64,000 bases of DNA from CAZKCI01 sp964584165. GTDB taxonomy: Bacteria; Auribacterota; Erginobacteria; Erginobacterales; CAZKCI01. The stretch is taken from positions 1-64,000 of the forward strand of contig CAZOYW010000010.1 in assembly GCA_964584165.1 (NCBI GenBank), given 5' to 3'. A program made the translations under genes and the position numbers. Every line of letters starts with the position of its first letter. The first letter of the stretch is position 1. The notes beneath the pieces are model-generated. The model saw only the letters and a program-made list of their open reading frames with translations. It made no database searches and was not told the origin of the DNA. Shown here piece after piece: positions 48,751 to 58,303 of this stretch.

Positions 48751-50877
48751 ATGGAGATCAAGGTCAATTATCAGGCGGGGGACAACGAATACACCATCGC
48801 CACCGGGGCACTGGCCCGGCAGGCCGACGGGGCCGTGACGGTTTCCTGCGAGGGAACCGTGGTCTTGGTCACCGCCGTGGCCGACAAGGAGGGGGAGCCG
48901 GTGTTGGACATGCTCCCCCTGACCGTGGATTACCGCGAGAAAACCTCCGCCGCCGGGAAGATCCCCGGCGGCTTCTTCAAGCGGGAAGGCCGGGCGACCG
49001 AGAAGGAGACCCTGACCGCCCGCCTGATCGACCGCCCCCTGCGCCCCCTCTTCCCCAAGGGGATGGGGAACGACATCCAGGTCATCGCCTGGGTCCTCTC
49101 CGCCGACGGGCAGAACGATCCGGACATCCTTTGCGTGAACGGGGCCTCGGCGGCCCTGATGGTCTCCGGCATCCCCTTCGCCGGCCCGGTGGGGGCGGTC
49201 CAGGTGGGGATGATCGACGGGAAATTCATCATCAACCCGACCAGCGAGGAGATGGACCATAGCGACCTCGACCTGGTCGTCGCCGGTTCGGAAGACGTCA
49301 TCTACATGGTCGAGGGCGGGGCCCAGATCGTCCCCGAAGAGACGGTGCTCAAGGCGATCATGGCCGGCCACGAGGCCTTGAAGACCTCCTGCCGGGCCCA
49401 GAAGGAACTTCGCCGCCAGATCAACCCCCAGCCCTACCCCTTTGTCTATCACGTCCCCCCGGAAGAGCTGGTGGAGAAGGTCCGCAAAGCGATCGCCCCC
49501 GAGATCGTCCCGGTGCTCACCATCAAGGAAAAGCTCAAGCGGGCCGCCGCCACCGACGAGCTCAAGAAGTCCACGGCCGCGAAGCTTAAGATCGGCGACT
49601 CCGAGCAGGAGCAGTGGGCCTACGCCTCGGCCTTCAAGGCCGCCCAGAAGTTCCACATGCGCCGGATGGTCATGGACCAGAACCTGCGCAGCGACGGGCG
49701 CAACCCCGAGCAGATCCGCCCGATCACCGCCCAGGTCGGGGTCTTTCCCCGCACCCACGGCTCGGCCGTCTTCACCCGCGGCGAGACCCAAGCCCTGGTC
49801 ATCTCCACCCTGGGGACGAAGGCCGACCAGCAGAGGGTGGAGGGGCTGGAGGAGGAGAAGCGCAAGCGCTTCATGCTCCACTACAACTTCCCGCCCTTCT
49901 GCACCGGCGAGACCGCCCCCAACCGCGGGCCCAAGCGCCGGGAGATCGGCCACGGGCACCTGGCCGAGCGTTCGCTGGCCCCGGTCCTCCCCTCCGAGGA
50001 GGATTTCCCCTACACCATCCGGGTCGTCTCCGACATCCTCTCCTCCAACGGCTCCTCCTCGATGGCCTCGATCTGCGGCGGCTCGCTCTCCCTGATGGAC
50101 GCCGGCGTCCCGATCAAGGACGCGGTGGCCGGGATCGCCATGGGCCTCCTCCTCCAGGAGGGGAAGACCGTGATCCTGACCGACATCCTCGGCTCCGAGG
50201 ACGCCCTGGGCGACATGGACTTCAAGGTGGCCGGGACCAAGGACGGCGTCACCGGGCTGCAGATGGACATCAAGGTGGGGGGGATCACGGAGGATGTCAT
50301 GAAGCAGGCCCTCTCCCGGGCCCGCTCCGCCCGCCTCAAGGTCCTGGAGATCATGAACTCCGTCCAGTCCCGTCCGCGCGCCGAGATCTCCCCCTATGCG
50401 CCCAAGATCCTCTCCCTCCAGATCGACCCGGAGAAGATCGGCTTGGTGATCGGCCCCAAGGGGAAGAACATCAAGGCCCTGGAGAAGACCGGCCCCGGGG
50501 TGACGATCGAGATCGAGGACACCGGCCAGGTGATGGTCTCCTCCTCCGACCTCGACGCGGCGAAAAGGGTCAAGGCCGCGATCGAGGCCATGGTCGAGGA
50601 AGTGGAGGTGGGCGACGTCTACACCGGCAAGGTGGTCAGCATCAAGGCCTTCGGCGCCTTCGTGGAGATCGTCCCCGGCAAGGAGGGGCTGGTCCACATC
50701 TCGGAGCTCGCGGAGGAGCGGGTGGCCAAGGTGGAGGACGTGGTCAAGGAGGGCGACGAGGTCAAGGTCAAGGTGATCAACATCGACAACCTCGGCCGGA
50801 TCAAGCTGAGCCGGAAGCAGGCCCTCCCGGAGGACAAGAAGAAGAAAGTCGACGCGTCCGCCCCGCGTCGCCGGTAG
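48751..50877 (+). CDS. pnp: polyribonucleotide nucleotidyltransferase (PNPase)
   Basis: Phosphorolytic 3'-5' exoribonuclease. The 708-residue protein has two RNase PH domains (first KREGRATEKETLTARLIDRP; second RSDGRNPEQIRPITAQVGVF and GSALFTRGETQ-like GSAVFTRGETQALV with the catalytic DxxGDMDFKVAGT), a KH domain (KIGLVIGPKGKNIKALEKTG) and an S1 domain (VYTGKVVSIKAFGAFVEIVP). Order and length are normal. A short Lys-rich tail ends the protein. Confidence 0.97.
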   Translation: MEIKVNYQAGDNEYTIATGALARQADGAVTVSCEGTVVLVTAVADKEGEPVLDMLPLTVDYREKTSAAGKIPGGFFKREGRATEKETLTARLIDRPLRPLFPKGMGNDIQVIAWVLSADGQNDPDILCVNGASAALMVSGIPFAGPVGAVQVGMIDGKFIINPTSEEMDHSDLDLVVAGSEDVIYMVEGGAQIVPEETVLKAIMAGHEALKTSCRAQKELRRQINPQPYPFVYHVPPEELVEKVRKAIAPEIVPVLTIKEKLKRAAATDELKKSTAAKLKIGDSEQEQWAYASAFKAAQKFHMRRMVMDQNLRSDGRNPEQIRPITAQVGVFPRTHGSAVFTRGETQALVISTLGTKADQQRVEGLEEEKRKRFMLHYNFPPFCTGETAPNRGPKRREIGHGHLAERSLAPVLPSEEDFPYTIRVVSDILSSNGSSSMASICGGSLSLMDAGVPIKDAVAGIAMGLLLQEGKTVILTDILGSEDALGDMDFKVAGTKDGVTGLQMDIKVGGITEDVMKQALSRARSARLKVLEIMNSVQSRPRAEISPYAPKILSLQIDPEKIGLVIGPKGKNIKALEKTGPGVTIEIEDTGQVMVSSSDLDAAKRVKAAIEAMVEEVEVGDVYTGKVVSIKAFGAFVEIVPGKEGLVHISELAEERVAKVEDVVKEGDEVKVKVINIDNLGRIKLSRKQALPEDKKKKVDASAPRRR

Positions 50878-51001
50878 GTTTTTCATCCATTGGGGCGTCG
50901 CCGTTTCCCGTCCCCGGAGCCCGGCCCGCCGCCGGGCTTCGGGGGCGCGCAGAGCACTTGCCGCCGAGACCATTGTCGCCCGGAAATCGGCGATGCTGAC
51001 T

Positions 51002-51007
51002 TATAAT
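51002..51007 (+). promoter_or_regulatory. possible -10 (TATAAT) upstream of ftsK
   Basis: A perfect TATAAT stands 96 bases before the ftsK ATG. The nearest -35-like hexamer, TTGTCG at 50973-50978, is 23 bases away, too far for a normal promoter. Confidence 0.3.
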
Positions 51008-51102
51008 CGCACCGCGGGCGGCCTCTCTCCGACCGAACGCCGGATGGCAATCGCCCGCGCGGTTCGAAGGGAATCGGGCTTAAGCGGCGCGGACCGGAGA
51101 TC

Positions 51103-53511
51103 ATGAGCGCGGACAAACGCTTCGCGCCGGCAGTCGGCCTTTTGCTCATCGCCGGGGCCATCTTCGTCGCGGTGAGCCTCTTCTCCTACCAGCCCGGCGA
51201 CGCCGGCCATGCCGGCGCCGGCCCGGTCTACAACTACGGCGGGCGGGTGGGGGCGCAGGTCGCCCTCTACCTCCTCCTCGTCCTCGGCTACGGGGCCTGG
51301 GCCCTCCCGGCGGTTCTCCTCGCCGAGGGGTGCTTCCTGATCTTCTCCTCCCGCTCCCGGCCCTTCGTCGTCTCCCTCCTCTATGAGCTCGCGGCGCTCG
51401 CCGCCTTCTCCGGCCTCTGGGGGTTGAAGCGGGGCGTCGCTCCGCGCGCCCTGGGTTGGCAGCTGGAGCGGGTGGGCTGGGGGGGGTTCTGGGGGAGGGA
51501 AGCGTCCGGCTTTCTCCTCTCCAGCCTCGGCCTGATCGGCGCCCGCATCATTCTCCTCACCGTATTCGTCCTCTCCGTCCTCCTCCTCACCGACATGAAG
51601 CCCCTCTATTGGTCGTTCAGCCTCGCCCGCGGAGCGGCCCGCTTCGTCCGCTCGCTCCTCCCTTCCGGTCGGATGGTCAAGGTCGGACGAACGCCGTCCC
51701 GCGCGGCTGCTCCCGCGAAGCCCAACACTCAGCGGGCCGACGAGGCGCGGCGGCGGGAGCGGGAGGAGCTCCTCCGGAAGCAGGAGGAGCTCAAGCGCAA
51801 GTCCCAGGAGCTCGCGGAGCTCAAGGCCCGGGAGAAGAAGGAGGCGGAGGGAAAGCGGCGCCGGGAGGAGGAGGAAGCGCGGGAGAAGGCCCGGGCGGAG
51901 AAGGAGCGGCGGGGACGGGAGGCGGAACGGGAGAAGGAGCGGGCGAAGCAGGAGAAGCAGCGGGAGGCGGAGGCCGCGAGGCGTCGCCGCGCCGCCCCAG
52001 CCCCCGCTCCGGTCCGGACGGCGTCCGCCGGGCCGGGAGGCCCCTACCGCCTCCCCCCGGTCGATCTTCTGATCAAGCCGCCCCCCCTCGCCGACCGCGC
52101 GCTCAAGGACGACATCGAGGTCAACTCCAAGATCCTGGAGTCCACGCTCCAGGACTTCGGGATCGAGGCGAAGGTGGTGGGGGCGGAGCGGGGGCCGGCG
52201 ATCACCCGCTACGAGCTTCAGCCCGCGCCCGGCGTCAAGGTCCAGAAGGTAAAGACGCTGGACAACGACATCGCCCTCGCCATGAAGGCGGTCTCGATCC
52301 GGATCCTCGCCCCGATCCCCGGCAAGGCGGCGATCGGGATCGAGGTCCCCAACTCCTCGACCGCGCTCGTTTACGCCAAGGAGATGATCGAGTCGGAGGA
52401 GTTCCGGGACCCCAAGCAAGTTCTCCCCCTGGCCCTGGGCAAGGACATCGCCGGGAAACCTCTCGTGGCCGACCTCACCGACATGCCCCATCTCCTGATC
52501 GCGGGGGCCACCGGATCGGGGAAGACGGTCTGCATGAACGCGGTGATCACGAGCCTCCTCTTCGCCCGCACCCCCGACGAGCTGAAGCTGATCCTGGTCG
52601 ATCCCAAGAAGGTGGAGATGACCGCCTACGGGAAGCTCCCCCACCTCCTCTGCCCGGTCGTCACCGACGCGGTGAAGACCTCGCTCGCCCTCTCCTGGCT
52701 GGTCCGGGAGATGGAACAGCGCTACGATCTCTTCTCGCGGGTGGGGGCCCGGAACATCGAGGGCTACAACCACCGGGCCGCCAAGGACGTCCCCCTCAAG
52801 GAAGGGGAGGCGCCGCTCCCCCCGACCATCCCCTACATCCTGCTCATGATCGACGAGCTGGCGGACCTGATGCTGGCCGCCCAGACCGAGATCGAGAACC
52901 AGATCGCCCGCCTCGCCCACCTCTCCCGCGCGGTGGGGATCCACATGATCCTGGCCACCCAGCGCCCATCGGTCGACGTGATCACCGGGGTGATCAAGGC
53001 CAACTTCCCGGCCCGCCTCTCCTTCAAGGTCTCGGCCAAGGTGGACTCGCGCACCGTTCTCGACACCTCGGGCGCGGACAAGCTCCTGGGTAACGGCGAC
53101 CTCCTCTTCCTCCCGCCCGGGACGAGCCGCCTGGTCCGGGCCCAGGGGACGCTCTGCCACGACTCCGAGATAGAGGCGGTGGTCGGATTCGTCAACCGCC
53201 AGCGCGAGCCCCAGTTCCGGGCCGAGATTCTGCAGCGGGCGGCGGGCTCCGGCGCAGGGGGGATCGCCCTGGGCGGCGGGGAGGACATCCTCCTGGAGGC
53301 GGCGGTCGAGGTGATCAAGCAGACCGGAAGGGCCTCGGTCTCCGTCCTCCAGCGCAAGCTCAAGATCGGCTATGGCCGGGCCTCCCGGATCGTTGATATA
53401 CTCGAGGAGAAGGGGATCGTCGGCCCCTTCCAGGGCTCCAAGGAACGCGAGGTCCTGATCGATACCTACGCCGGCTCGGCTGATTCGGGCGAGGAGGACG
53501 GGGAGGAATGA
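51103..53511 (+). CDS. ftsK: DNA translocase FtsK/SpoIIIE
   Basis: Pumps chromosomal DNA through the division septum and coordinates dimer resolution. The 802-residue protein has four membrane spans (about 10-28, 52-80, 88-108, 137-163), a highly charged coiled coil of Arg/Glu/Lys (211-297) that replaces the usual Pro/Gln linker, then the motor with Walker A GATGSGKT at 468-475, LILVDPKKVEMTAY and HMILATQRPSVDVITG, and a C-terminal winged-helix gamma domain (SVLQRKLKIGYGRASRIVDI). The next gene starts in its stop codon. Confidence 0.96.
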   Translation: MSADKRFAPAVGLLLIAGAIFVAVSLFSYQPGDAGHAGAGPVYNYGGRVGAQVALYLLLVLGYGAWALPAVLLAEGCFLIFSSRSRPFVVSLLYELAALAAFSGLWGLKRGVAPRALGWQLERVGWGGFWGREASGFLLSSLGLIGARIILLTVFVLSVLLLTDMKPLYWSFSLARGAARFVRSLLPSGRMVKVGRTPSRAAAPAKPNTQRADEARRREREELLRKQEELKRKSQELAELKAREKKEAEGKRRREEEEAREKARAEKERRGREAEREKERAKQEKQREAEAARRRRAAPAPAPVRTASAGPGGPYRLPPVDLLIKPPPLADRALKDDIEVNSKILESTLQDFGIEAKVVGAERGPAITRYELQPAPGVKVQKVKTLDNDIALAMKAVSIRILAPIPGKAAIGIEVPNSSTALVYAKEMIESEEFRDPKQVLPLALGKDIAGKPLVADLTDMPHLLIAGATGSGKTVCMNAVITSLLFARTPDELKLILVDPKKVEMTAYGKLPHLLCPVVTDAVKTSLALSWLVREMEQRYDLFSRVGARNIEGYNHRAAKDVPLKEGEAPLPPTIPYILLMIDELADLMLAAQTEIENQIARLAHLSRAVGIHMILATQRPSVDVITGVIKANFPARLSFKVSAKVDSRTVLDTSGADKLLGNGDLLFLPPGTSRLVRAQGTLCHDSEIEAVVGFVNRQREPQFRAEILQRAAGSGAGGIALGGGEDILLEAAVEVIKQTGRASVSVLQRKLKIGYGRASRIVDILEEKGIVGPFQGSKEREVLIDTYAGSADSGEEDGEE

Positions 53512-54017
53512 GCGGCCTTCACGATCTCGGTTCCACGCTCCAGCAGGCGCGGGAGGCGAAAGGGGCGACGCTCGCCGCGGCCGCCGCCTCGACCAAGATC
53601 AAACTCGCCTATCTCGAGGCGCTGGAAGGGAACCGCCTCGACCTGCTCCCTCCCCCCGCCTATGTCAAGGGTTTCCTCAAGATCTACACTCGCTACCTCG
53701 GGTTGCCGACCGAGCCGGTCCTCCTCTCCTTCGACCAGGCGACCGGCGCGGGGGAGCCGGAGATGGTCCTCGTCCCCTCCCGCCCCGACGCGATCCCCTG
53801 GCTTCCCAAGATCCGCTGGGCGGCGGCCCTCCAGGCCCTGGCCGGCTTGGCGGTGGCCGGTCTTCTCGCCTGGGGCGTGGTCAAGCTCATCCGGGGGGAG
53901 AAGATCATGGAGACTCCGACCGAAGGCTTCTCGTTGATCACCGACCCCTACGCGCCGGAGACGGTGCAGAAGATCCCGCTCCCGTCCGCGCCCCGGCCCT
54001 CGCCCGGCAGCCGCTGA
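53508..54017 (+). CDS. RodZ-like helix-turn-helix membrane protein
   Basis: A 169-residue protein with an N-terminal HTH_25 domain (LGSTLQQAREAKGATLAAAA, then KIKLAYLEALEGNRLDLLPP and AYVKGFLKIYTRYLGL) and one membrane span (about 110-128), ending in a short Pro-rich periplasmic tail. This matches RodZ, which ties MreB to the cell-wall machinery, although the large periplasmic beta domain is missing. It is coupled to ftsK through an ATGA overlap. Confidence 0.85.
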   Translation: MSGLHDLGSTLQQAREAKGATLAAAAASTKIKLAYLEALEGNRLDLLPPPAYVKGFLKIYTRYLGLPTEPVLLSFDQATGAGEPEMVLVPSRPDAIPWLPKIRWAAALQALAGLAVAGLLAWGVVKLIRGEKIMETPTEGFSLITDPYAPETVQKIPLPSAPRPSPGSR

Positions 54018-54039
54018 CCGGCGGCCGGGCCCGGCGGAT

Positions 54040-54310
54040 GACTTCCACGAATTATCACGAATGGGACCGGCTTGGTCCGGCGTTTAACCGCGAATCTCGC
54101 GAATCTCCGCGAATAGGCCCGGCGTTTTAGCCGCGAAAAGGCTCAAAAGGCACAAATATTCTCGGCTGCCTGGCGCCCGCGCCAGTCGTTTTCCCATACC
54201 TCATACCCTACGCCTCATGCCCCATACCCTTTTTCACGAATAAGCCGGGGCGCTATGCGCTTAGCGCTTTGCGCCCTGCCCCATTCCTGAACCCTAAACC
54301 CTGAACCCTG
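54040..54310. repeat. intergenic repeat mosaic before rimO
   Basis: No gene. It contains tccacgaattatcacgaatg (a family also seen at 55675), cgcgaatctcgcgaatctcc words, ggctcaaaaggcacaaatat shared with 6630-6655, then CATACC and ACCCTGA words up to the rimO start. Confidence 0.8.
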
Positions 54311-54314
54311 TTTC

Positions 54315-55676
54315 ATGCCTCCCCCCCCGATCCCCTTCGCCCTGGTCAGCCTCGGCTGCCCGAAGAACTTCGTCGACTCGGAGGCGCTCGCGGGTTCCCT
54401 GGATCCGGCTCGCTACCGTCTTACCCCGCGCCTCTCCGAGGCCCAGGTGATCATCGTCAACACCTGCGCCTTCCTCGCCTCCGCCCGCGCGGAGTCGCTC
54501 GAGGCCCTGAAGCGGGCCGCCACCTGGAAGGGGAAGAGCTGCCGCGCGGTCGTCGCCGCCGGCTGCCTCCCCCAGTACCTGGCGGCGCGGGCTTCCCGGG
54601 CTCTCGCCGAAGCCGACATCATCATCGGCCCCGGGGAATGGCCTGGGCTTTCGCGCCGCCTCGCCGCCTTTCTCTCCCGCCCGTCCCGCCCTTCGCCTCT
54701 TCTCCGCCGCGTCCCCCGCTACCCGCCGGGGGGCTGGCGTCGCCGCCGCCTCGCCTCCCCCCACTCCGCCTATCTCAAGATCGCCGACGGCTGCGACAAT
54801 CGTTGCGCCTACTGCCTGATCGGGCGGCTCCGCGGCCCCTACCGCTCCCGGCCCATCGGCGTCCTGCTGGAGGAGGCGAGGCAGCTCGCCGACGAGGGGG
54901 CCCGGGAGCTCGTCGTCATCGCCCAGGACACGGGATTCTACGGGAGGGAAAAGGGCGGCCGCGCGCTCCTCCCCCGCCTCCTGGATGGGCTCCAGGCGGT
55001 GAAGGGGATCGCCTGGGTCCGCCTCCTCTATCTCCATCCCGCCCATCTCCACGGAGACATTCTGGAGTCCCTGGCCGCCTCGCCCCAGGCCTGCTCCTAC
55101 CTGGACATCCCCCTCCAGCACGCCGACGACCGCATCTTGAAGCGCATGGGGAGGAAGACCTCTCGCCGTCAGATCGAGTCGCTCCTCGACCTCTGCCGCG
55201 GGCTCCTCCCCGGCCTCGCCCTAAGGACCACGCTGCTGACCGGCTTCCCCGGCGAGGGGGCGAGGGAGTTCGGGGCGCTCAAGGAGTTCGTGCGCTGGCA
55301 GCGCTTCGACCACCTGGGCGTCTTCGCCTTCTCCCCCGAAGCCGGGACGCGGGCGCTCTCGCTCTCCGGGCGCGTCCCCGCCCCGGTCGCCGCCCGCCGC
55401 CGGGCCGAGCTGATGCGGCTGCAGAAGAGGATCTCGCGGGCGAAGCTGAGACAGCGGATCGGCGAGGAGATCGAGGTCCTCCTGGAAGGCCCCTTCCCCG
55501 AAGCCGGCTCCGGGCTCATGGTCGGCCGCTCCCGCTTCCAGGCCCCCGAGGTGGACGGGCTCACGGTGGTGGAGGGGGAGGGGCTGCGCCCGGGCGAGCT
55601 GGTCAAGGCCCGCGTCACCGCCGCCTCCGACTACGACCTCTACGCCATCCGTCTGCCGTCCCGGCCCGTCGGATGA
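54315..55676 (+). CDS. rimO: ribosomal protein S12 methylthiotransferase RimO
   Basis: Radical-SAM enzyme that methylthiolates an aspartate of S12. The 453-residue protein has the UPF0004 domain with three cluster cysteines (LGCPKNFVDSE Cys15, VNTCAF Cys51, AGCLPQYL Cys84), the radical-SAM motif GCDNRCAYCLIGRLRG (C-x3-C-x2-C), PYRSRP, YLDIPLQHADDRILKRMGR and a C-terminal TRAM domain with GRSRFQAPEVDG typical of RimO rather than MiaB. Its stop codon lies within the repeat phrase gatgacttccacgaatt that also follows the RodZ-like gene. Confidence 0.95.
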   Translation: MPPPPIPFALVSLGCPKNFVDSEALAGSLDPARYRLTPRLSEAQVIIVNTCAFLASARAESLEALKRAATWKGKSCRAVVAAGCLPQYLAARASRALAEADIIIGPGEWPGLSRRLAAFLSRPSRPSPLLRRVPRYPPGGWRRRRLASPHSAYLKIADGCDNRCAYCLIGRLRGPYRSRPIGVLLEEARQLADEGARELVVIAQDTGFYGREKGGRALLPRLLDGLQAVKGIAWVRLLYLHPAHLHGDILESLAASPQACSYLDIPLQHADDRILKRMGRKTSRRQIESLLDLCRGLLPGLALRTTLLTGFPGEGAREFGALKEFVRWQRFDHLGVFAFSPEAGTRALSLSGRVPAPVAARRRAELMRLQKRISRAKLRQRIGEEIEVLLEGPFPEAGSGLMVGRSRFQAPEVDGLTVVEGEGLRPGELVKARVTAASDYDLYAIRLPSRPVG

Positions 55677-56075
55677 CTTCCACGAATTTTCAATAATTGG
55701 CACGAATGGGCCTGGCTTGGCCTGGCGCTTTAACCGCGAATCTCGCGCTTGCGCGCCGATCCGGCCGTCGTAGCCAAAGGCTACTTTCCGGCCGCCGCAG
55801 CTTCGCTGCTATGGCGGAGGCGGCAGCGCTACAGCGCGCAGGCGCGAATCCGCGCGAATGAGCCGGGGCGCTTAGCGCTTTGCTCTACTTGTCCTCCGTA
55901 GCTTCAGCGAAGGAGGATGCGCCATGCCCCCTACGCGCATTCCAGGAATTGCCGCGTGCAACGTGCTCCATGCCACGTGTGACGTGTAACGTGCAACGTG
56001 TTACGTGCAACGGCTCCCCGGGTCGGGTCTCGTCCGATCCGTCCAATCCGACCGATCCGTCCGATCGGTCGGGGG
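55675..56075. repeat. long intergenic repeat block, left copy
   Basis: Between rimO and the propeller-protein gene there is no gene for about 465 bases. The block holds CACGAAT phrases, a gccgatccggccgtcgtagc hairpin region, GCGCTACAGCGCGC, and an 83-base stretch (55885-55967) identical to 58388-58470 downstream of the propeller gene, then ACGTGTAACGTG and GATCCGTCCAAT words. Confidence 0.85.
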
Positions 56076-56092
56076 TTTTCCCCCCGCCTTTC

Positions 56093-56121
56093 TTGACGGA
56101 GACGGAAGGTGTTGATATATT
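56093..56121 (+). promoter_or_regulatory. sigma70-type promoter of the propeller-protein gene
   Basis: TTGACG (56093-56098), 17-base spacer, TATATT (56116-56121). The leader to ATG 56143 is about 15 bases and includes AAGGGA. Confidence 0.65.
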
Positions 56122-56142
56122 TGTAATAAGGGATAATTCGCG

Positions 56143-58293
56143 ATGCCTCCGCTCTCCGTCATCTCCTGTCTCCTCGCTCTATCCGGGCCTCTCTCCGTCC
56201 GCGCGATCAGCCTGGACTACTCCACCTATCTGGGAGGAGCGAACGTCGATTCCGGCTTAAGCGTGGCGGTGGAGGGATCGAGAGCGACCGTCGTCGGCTC
56301 CACCTACTCCCCCGATTTCCCCACCCGCTCCCCCTATCAGGCGAGCCTGACCACCGTCGCCTGGGATGTCTTCGTCGCCGCCTTCTCCTCCAGCGGCTCG
56401 TCCCTCATCTACTCCACCTTTCTCGGCGGCGCCGCCAACGACAACGCCTACGCGGTGAGCCTGGAGGACTCGGAGGCGGTCGTCGCTGGCTTCACCTACT
56501 CCTCCGACTTCCCCACCCGCCTCCCCTACCAGCCGAGCCTCAACGCCCCGCCCGACCTTTTCGTCAGCCGCCTCTCGTCCGGGGGCTCGCTCCTCCTCTT
56601 CTCCACGCTCCTCGGCGGCAACGGGACGGACGAGGCCTATGGCCTAGTCGCCGAGAACGGAGATGTCTACGTCGCCGGCTGGACTCAGTCCACCGATTTC
56701 CCCGTCCGGAACGCCTACCGATCCACCTACTCCGGCGGGGAATACGACTCCTTCGTCGCCAAGCTCTCCTCCGGCGGCTCGTCTCTCGCCTTCGCCACCT
56801 ACCTGGGGGGGAGGGGGACCGACAATGCCAACGGGCTCGCCGTGGCCTCCGGTTGCGCCTTCGTCGTCGGCTGGACGCAGTCCACCGACTTCCCGGTCCT
56901 CACCCCCTACCAGGCCTCCTCGGCCAGCCCCGACTACTACGATGTCTTCGTGGCCAAGCTCGCCTCCAGCGGTTCCCGCCTCCTCTACTCCACCTACCTG
57001 GGGGGAACTGACTACGACTACGGCTACGGCGTCGCGGTCGAGGACGGAGCGGCCTATCTCACCGGCTACACCCGCTCCACCAGCTTCCCCCTCGAGTCTG
57101 CCTACCAGACGACGCTGGCCAACGAGGAGGTCTTCGCCGCCAAGCTCTCCTCGACCGGTTCCCGCCTCCTCTATTCCACCTTCCTGGGGGGGAGCAAGTA
57201 CGACGCCGGAGAGGCGATCGCCGTCGCCGGAGGGGAGGCCGTCCTCGCCGGTTATACCTTCTCCCCCGACTTCCCCGTCCGCGCGGCCTATCAGTCCACG
57301 ATCGCCAATCCGGCCCAGCCCGACGCCTTCGTCGCCCAGCTCTCCTCGACCGGCTCCCGGCTCATCTCCTCCACCTTCCTGGGCGGGAGCCAATACGACG
57401 GGGCCTACTCCGTCGCCGTCGAAGGCGAGGCGGTTTACCTGACCGGGGACACCTACTCCACCGACTTCCCCACCCGTCTCGCCCGCCAGGCGGGGAACGC
57501 GGGCGACTACGACGCCTTCCTCTCCCGCCTCCTCGTCCCGCCCGAACCGAACGCGGCGCCCTGGATCTACGACTACAACGGCGACGGGACGAGCGACATC
57601 GCCGTCTTCCGGCCCTCCACCGGGATGTGGTCGGTTCGGAACCTGACCCGGGTCTACCTGGGATCGTCGTCCGACGACGCGGTCCCCGCCGACTACGACG
57701 GCGACGGGACCACCGACGTCGCCGTCTTCCGGGATTCCGCCGGGCTCTGGTCGGTGAGAAGCCTCACCCGCTTCTACCTCGGCGCCGCCGGCGACCAGCC
57801 GGCCCCGGGCGATTACGACGGGAACGGGACGGCCGCGGCGGGGATCTTCCGGGACCCCTCCGGGCTCTGGTCGGTCCGGGAACTGACCCGGGTCTACCTC
57901 GGATCGACCGGGGACAGGGCGATCCCGGGCTACTACGGGGGGAGCGGATCCCGTCAGATCGCCGTCTTCCGGGGCTCGACGGGCCTCTGGTCGGTCCGCT
58001 CCCTCACCCGCTTCTACCTCGGCCTCTCCACCGACGGGCTAGTCCCCGGGGACTACAGCGGCTCGGGGCGCTGGGAGGGGGGGATCTTCCGCTCCTCCGC
58101 GGCGCTCTGGGCGATCCGGAACCTGACCCGGATCTATCTCGGGGCAGCGGGGGACTGGGCACAGCCCGCCGACTACGACGGGGACGGCGTTGACGAGGCC
58201 GCTGTTTTCCGCGACTCCACCGGCCTCTGGTCGGTCTTAGGACTCACCCGCGTCTATTTCGGCGCCACCGGCGACGTTCCGGCGACGCGCTAA
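56143..58293 (+). CDS. secreted beta-propeller protein with six C-terminal WSVR repeats
   Basis: A 716-residue exported protein. After a signal peptide (about 1-21), residues 25-465 are tandem SBBP-type propeller blades, each of about 60 residues, with repeated STYLGG, TDFP, YQ, FVAKLSSSGS-like motifs. From about 474 to the end there are six repeats of about 40 residues of the form YDGDGTTDVAVFR-x-S-x-GLWSVR-x-LTRFYLG-x-x-GD, whose DGDG turns look like calcium-binding FG-GAP/VCBS elements. It is flanked by direct repeats of 83 or more identical bases. Probably an adhesin or surface protein; ligand unknown. Confidence 0.85.
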   Translation: MPPLSVISCLLALSGPLSVRAISLDYSTYLGGANVDSGLSVAVEGSRATVVGSTYSPDFPTRSPYQASLTTVAWDVFVAAFSSSGSSLIYSTFLGGAANDNAYAVSLEDSEAVVAGFTYSSDFPTRLPYQPSLNAPPDLFVSRLSSGGSLLLFSTLLGGNGTDEAYGLVAENGDVYVAGWTQSTDFPVRNAYRSTYSGGEYDSFVAKLSSGGSSLAFATYLGGRGTDNANGLAVASGCAFVVGWTQSTDFPVLTPYQASSASPDYYDVFVAKLASSGSRLLYSTYLGGTDYDYGYGVAVEDGAAYLTGYTRSTSFPLESAYQTTLANEEVFAAKLSSTGSRLLYSTFLGGSKYDAGEAIAVAGGEAVLAGYTFSPDFPVRAAYQSTIANPAQPDAFVAQLSSTGSRLISSTFLGGSQYDGAYSVAVEGEAVYLTGDTYSTDFPTRLARQAGNAGDYDAFLSRLLVPPEPNAAPWIYDYNGDGTSDIAVFRPSTGMWSVRNLTRVYLGSSSDDAVPADYDGDGTTDVAVFRDSAGLWSVRSLTRFYLGAAGDQPAPGDYDGNGTAAAGIFRDPSGLWSVRELTRVYLGSTGDRAIPGYYGGSGSRQIAVFRGSTGLWSVRSLTRFYLGLSTDGLVPGDYSGSGRWEGGIFRSSAALWAIRNLTRIYLGAAGDWAQPADYDGDGVDEAAVFRDSTGLWSVLGLTRVYFGATGDVPATR

Positions 58294-58303
58294 GCCCGGC
58301 ATT

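Noticed and set aside
48628..50973. 781-residue open frame antisense to pnp
   Set aside because: Codons mirror pnp, the product is low-complexity Gly/Asp/His-rich, and pnp itself is unambiguous.
51001..53160. 719-residue open frame antisense to ftsK
   Set aside because: Shadow of a GC-rich gene; no domain or signal in the translation.
55880..56260. 126-residue open frame starting in the repeat block before the propeller gene
   Set aside because: It consists of translated repeat words and overlaps the promoter and the propeller gene in another frame.
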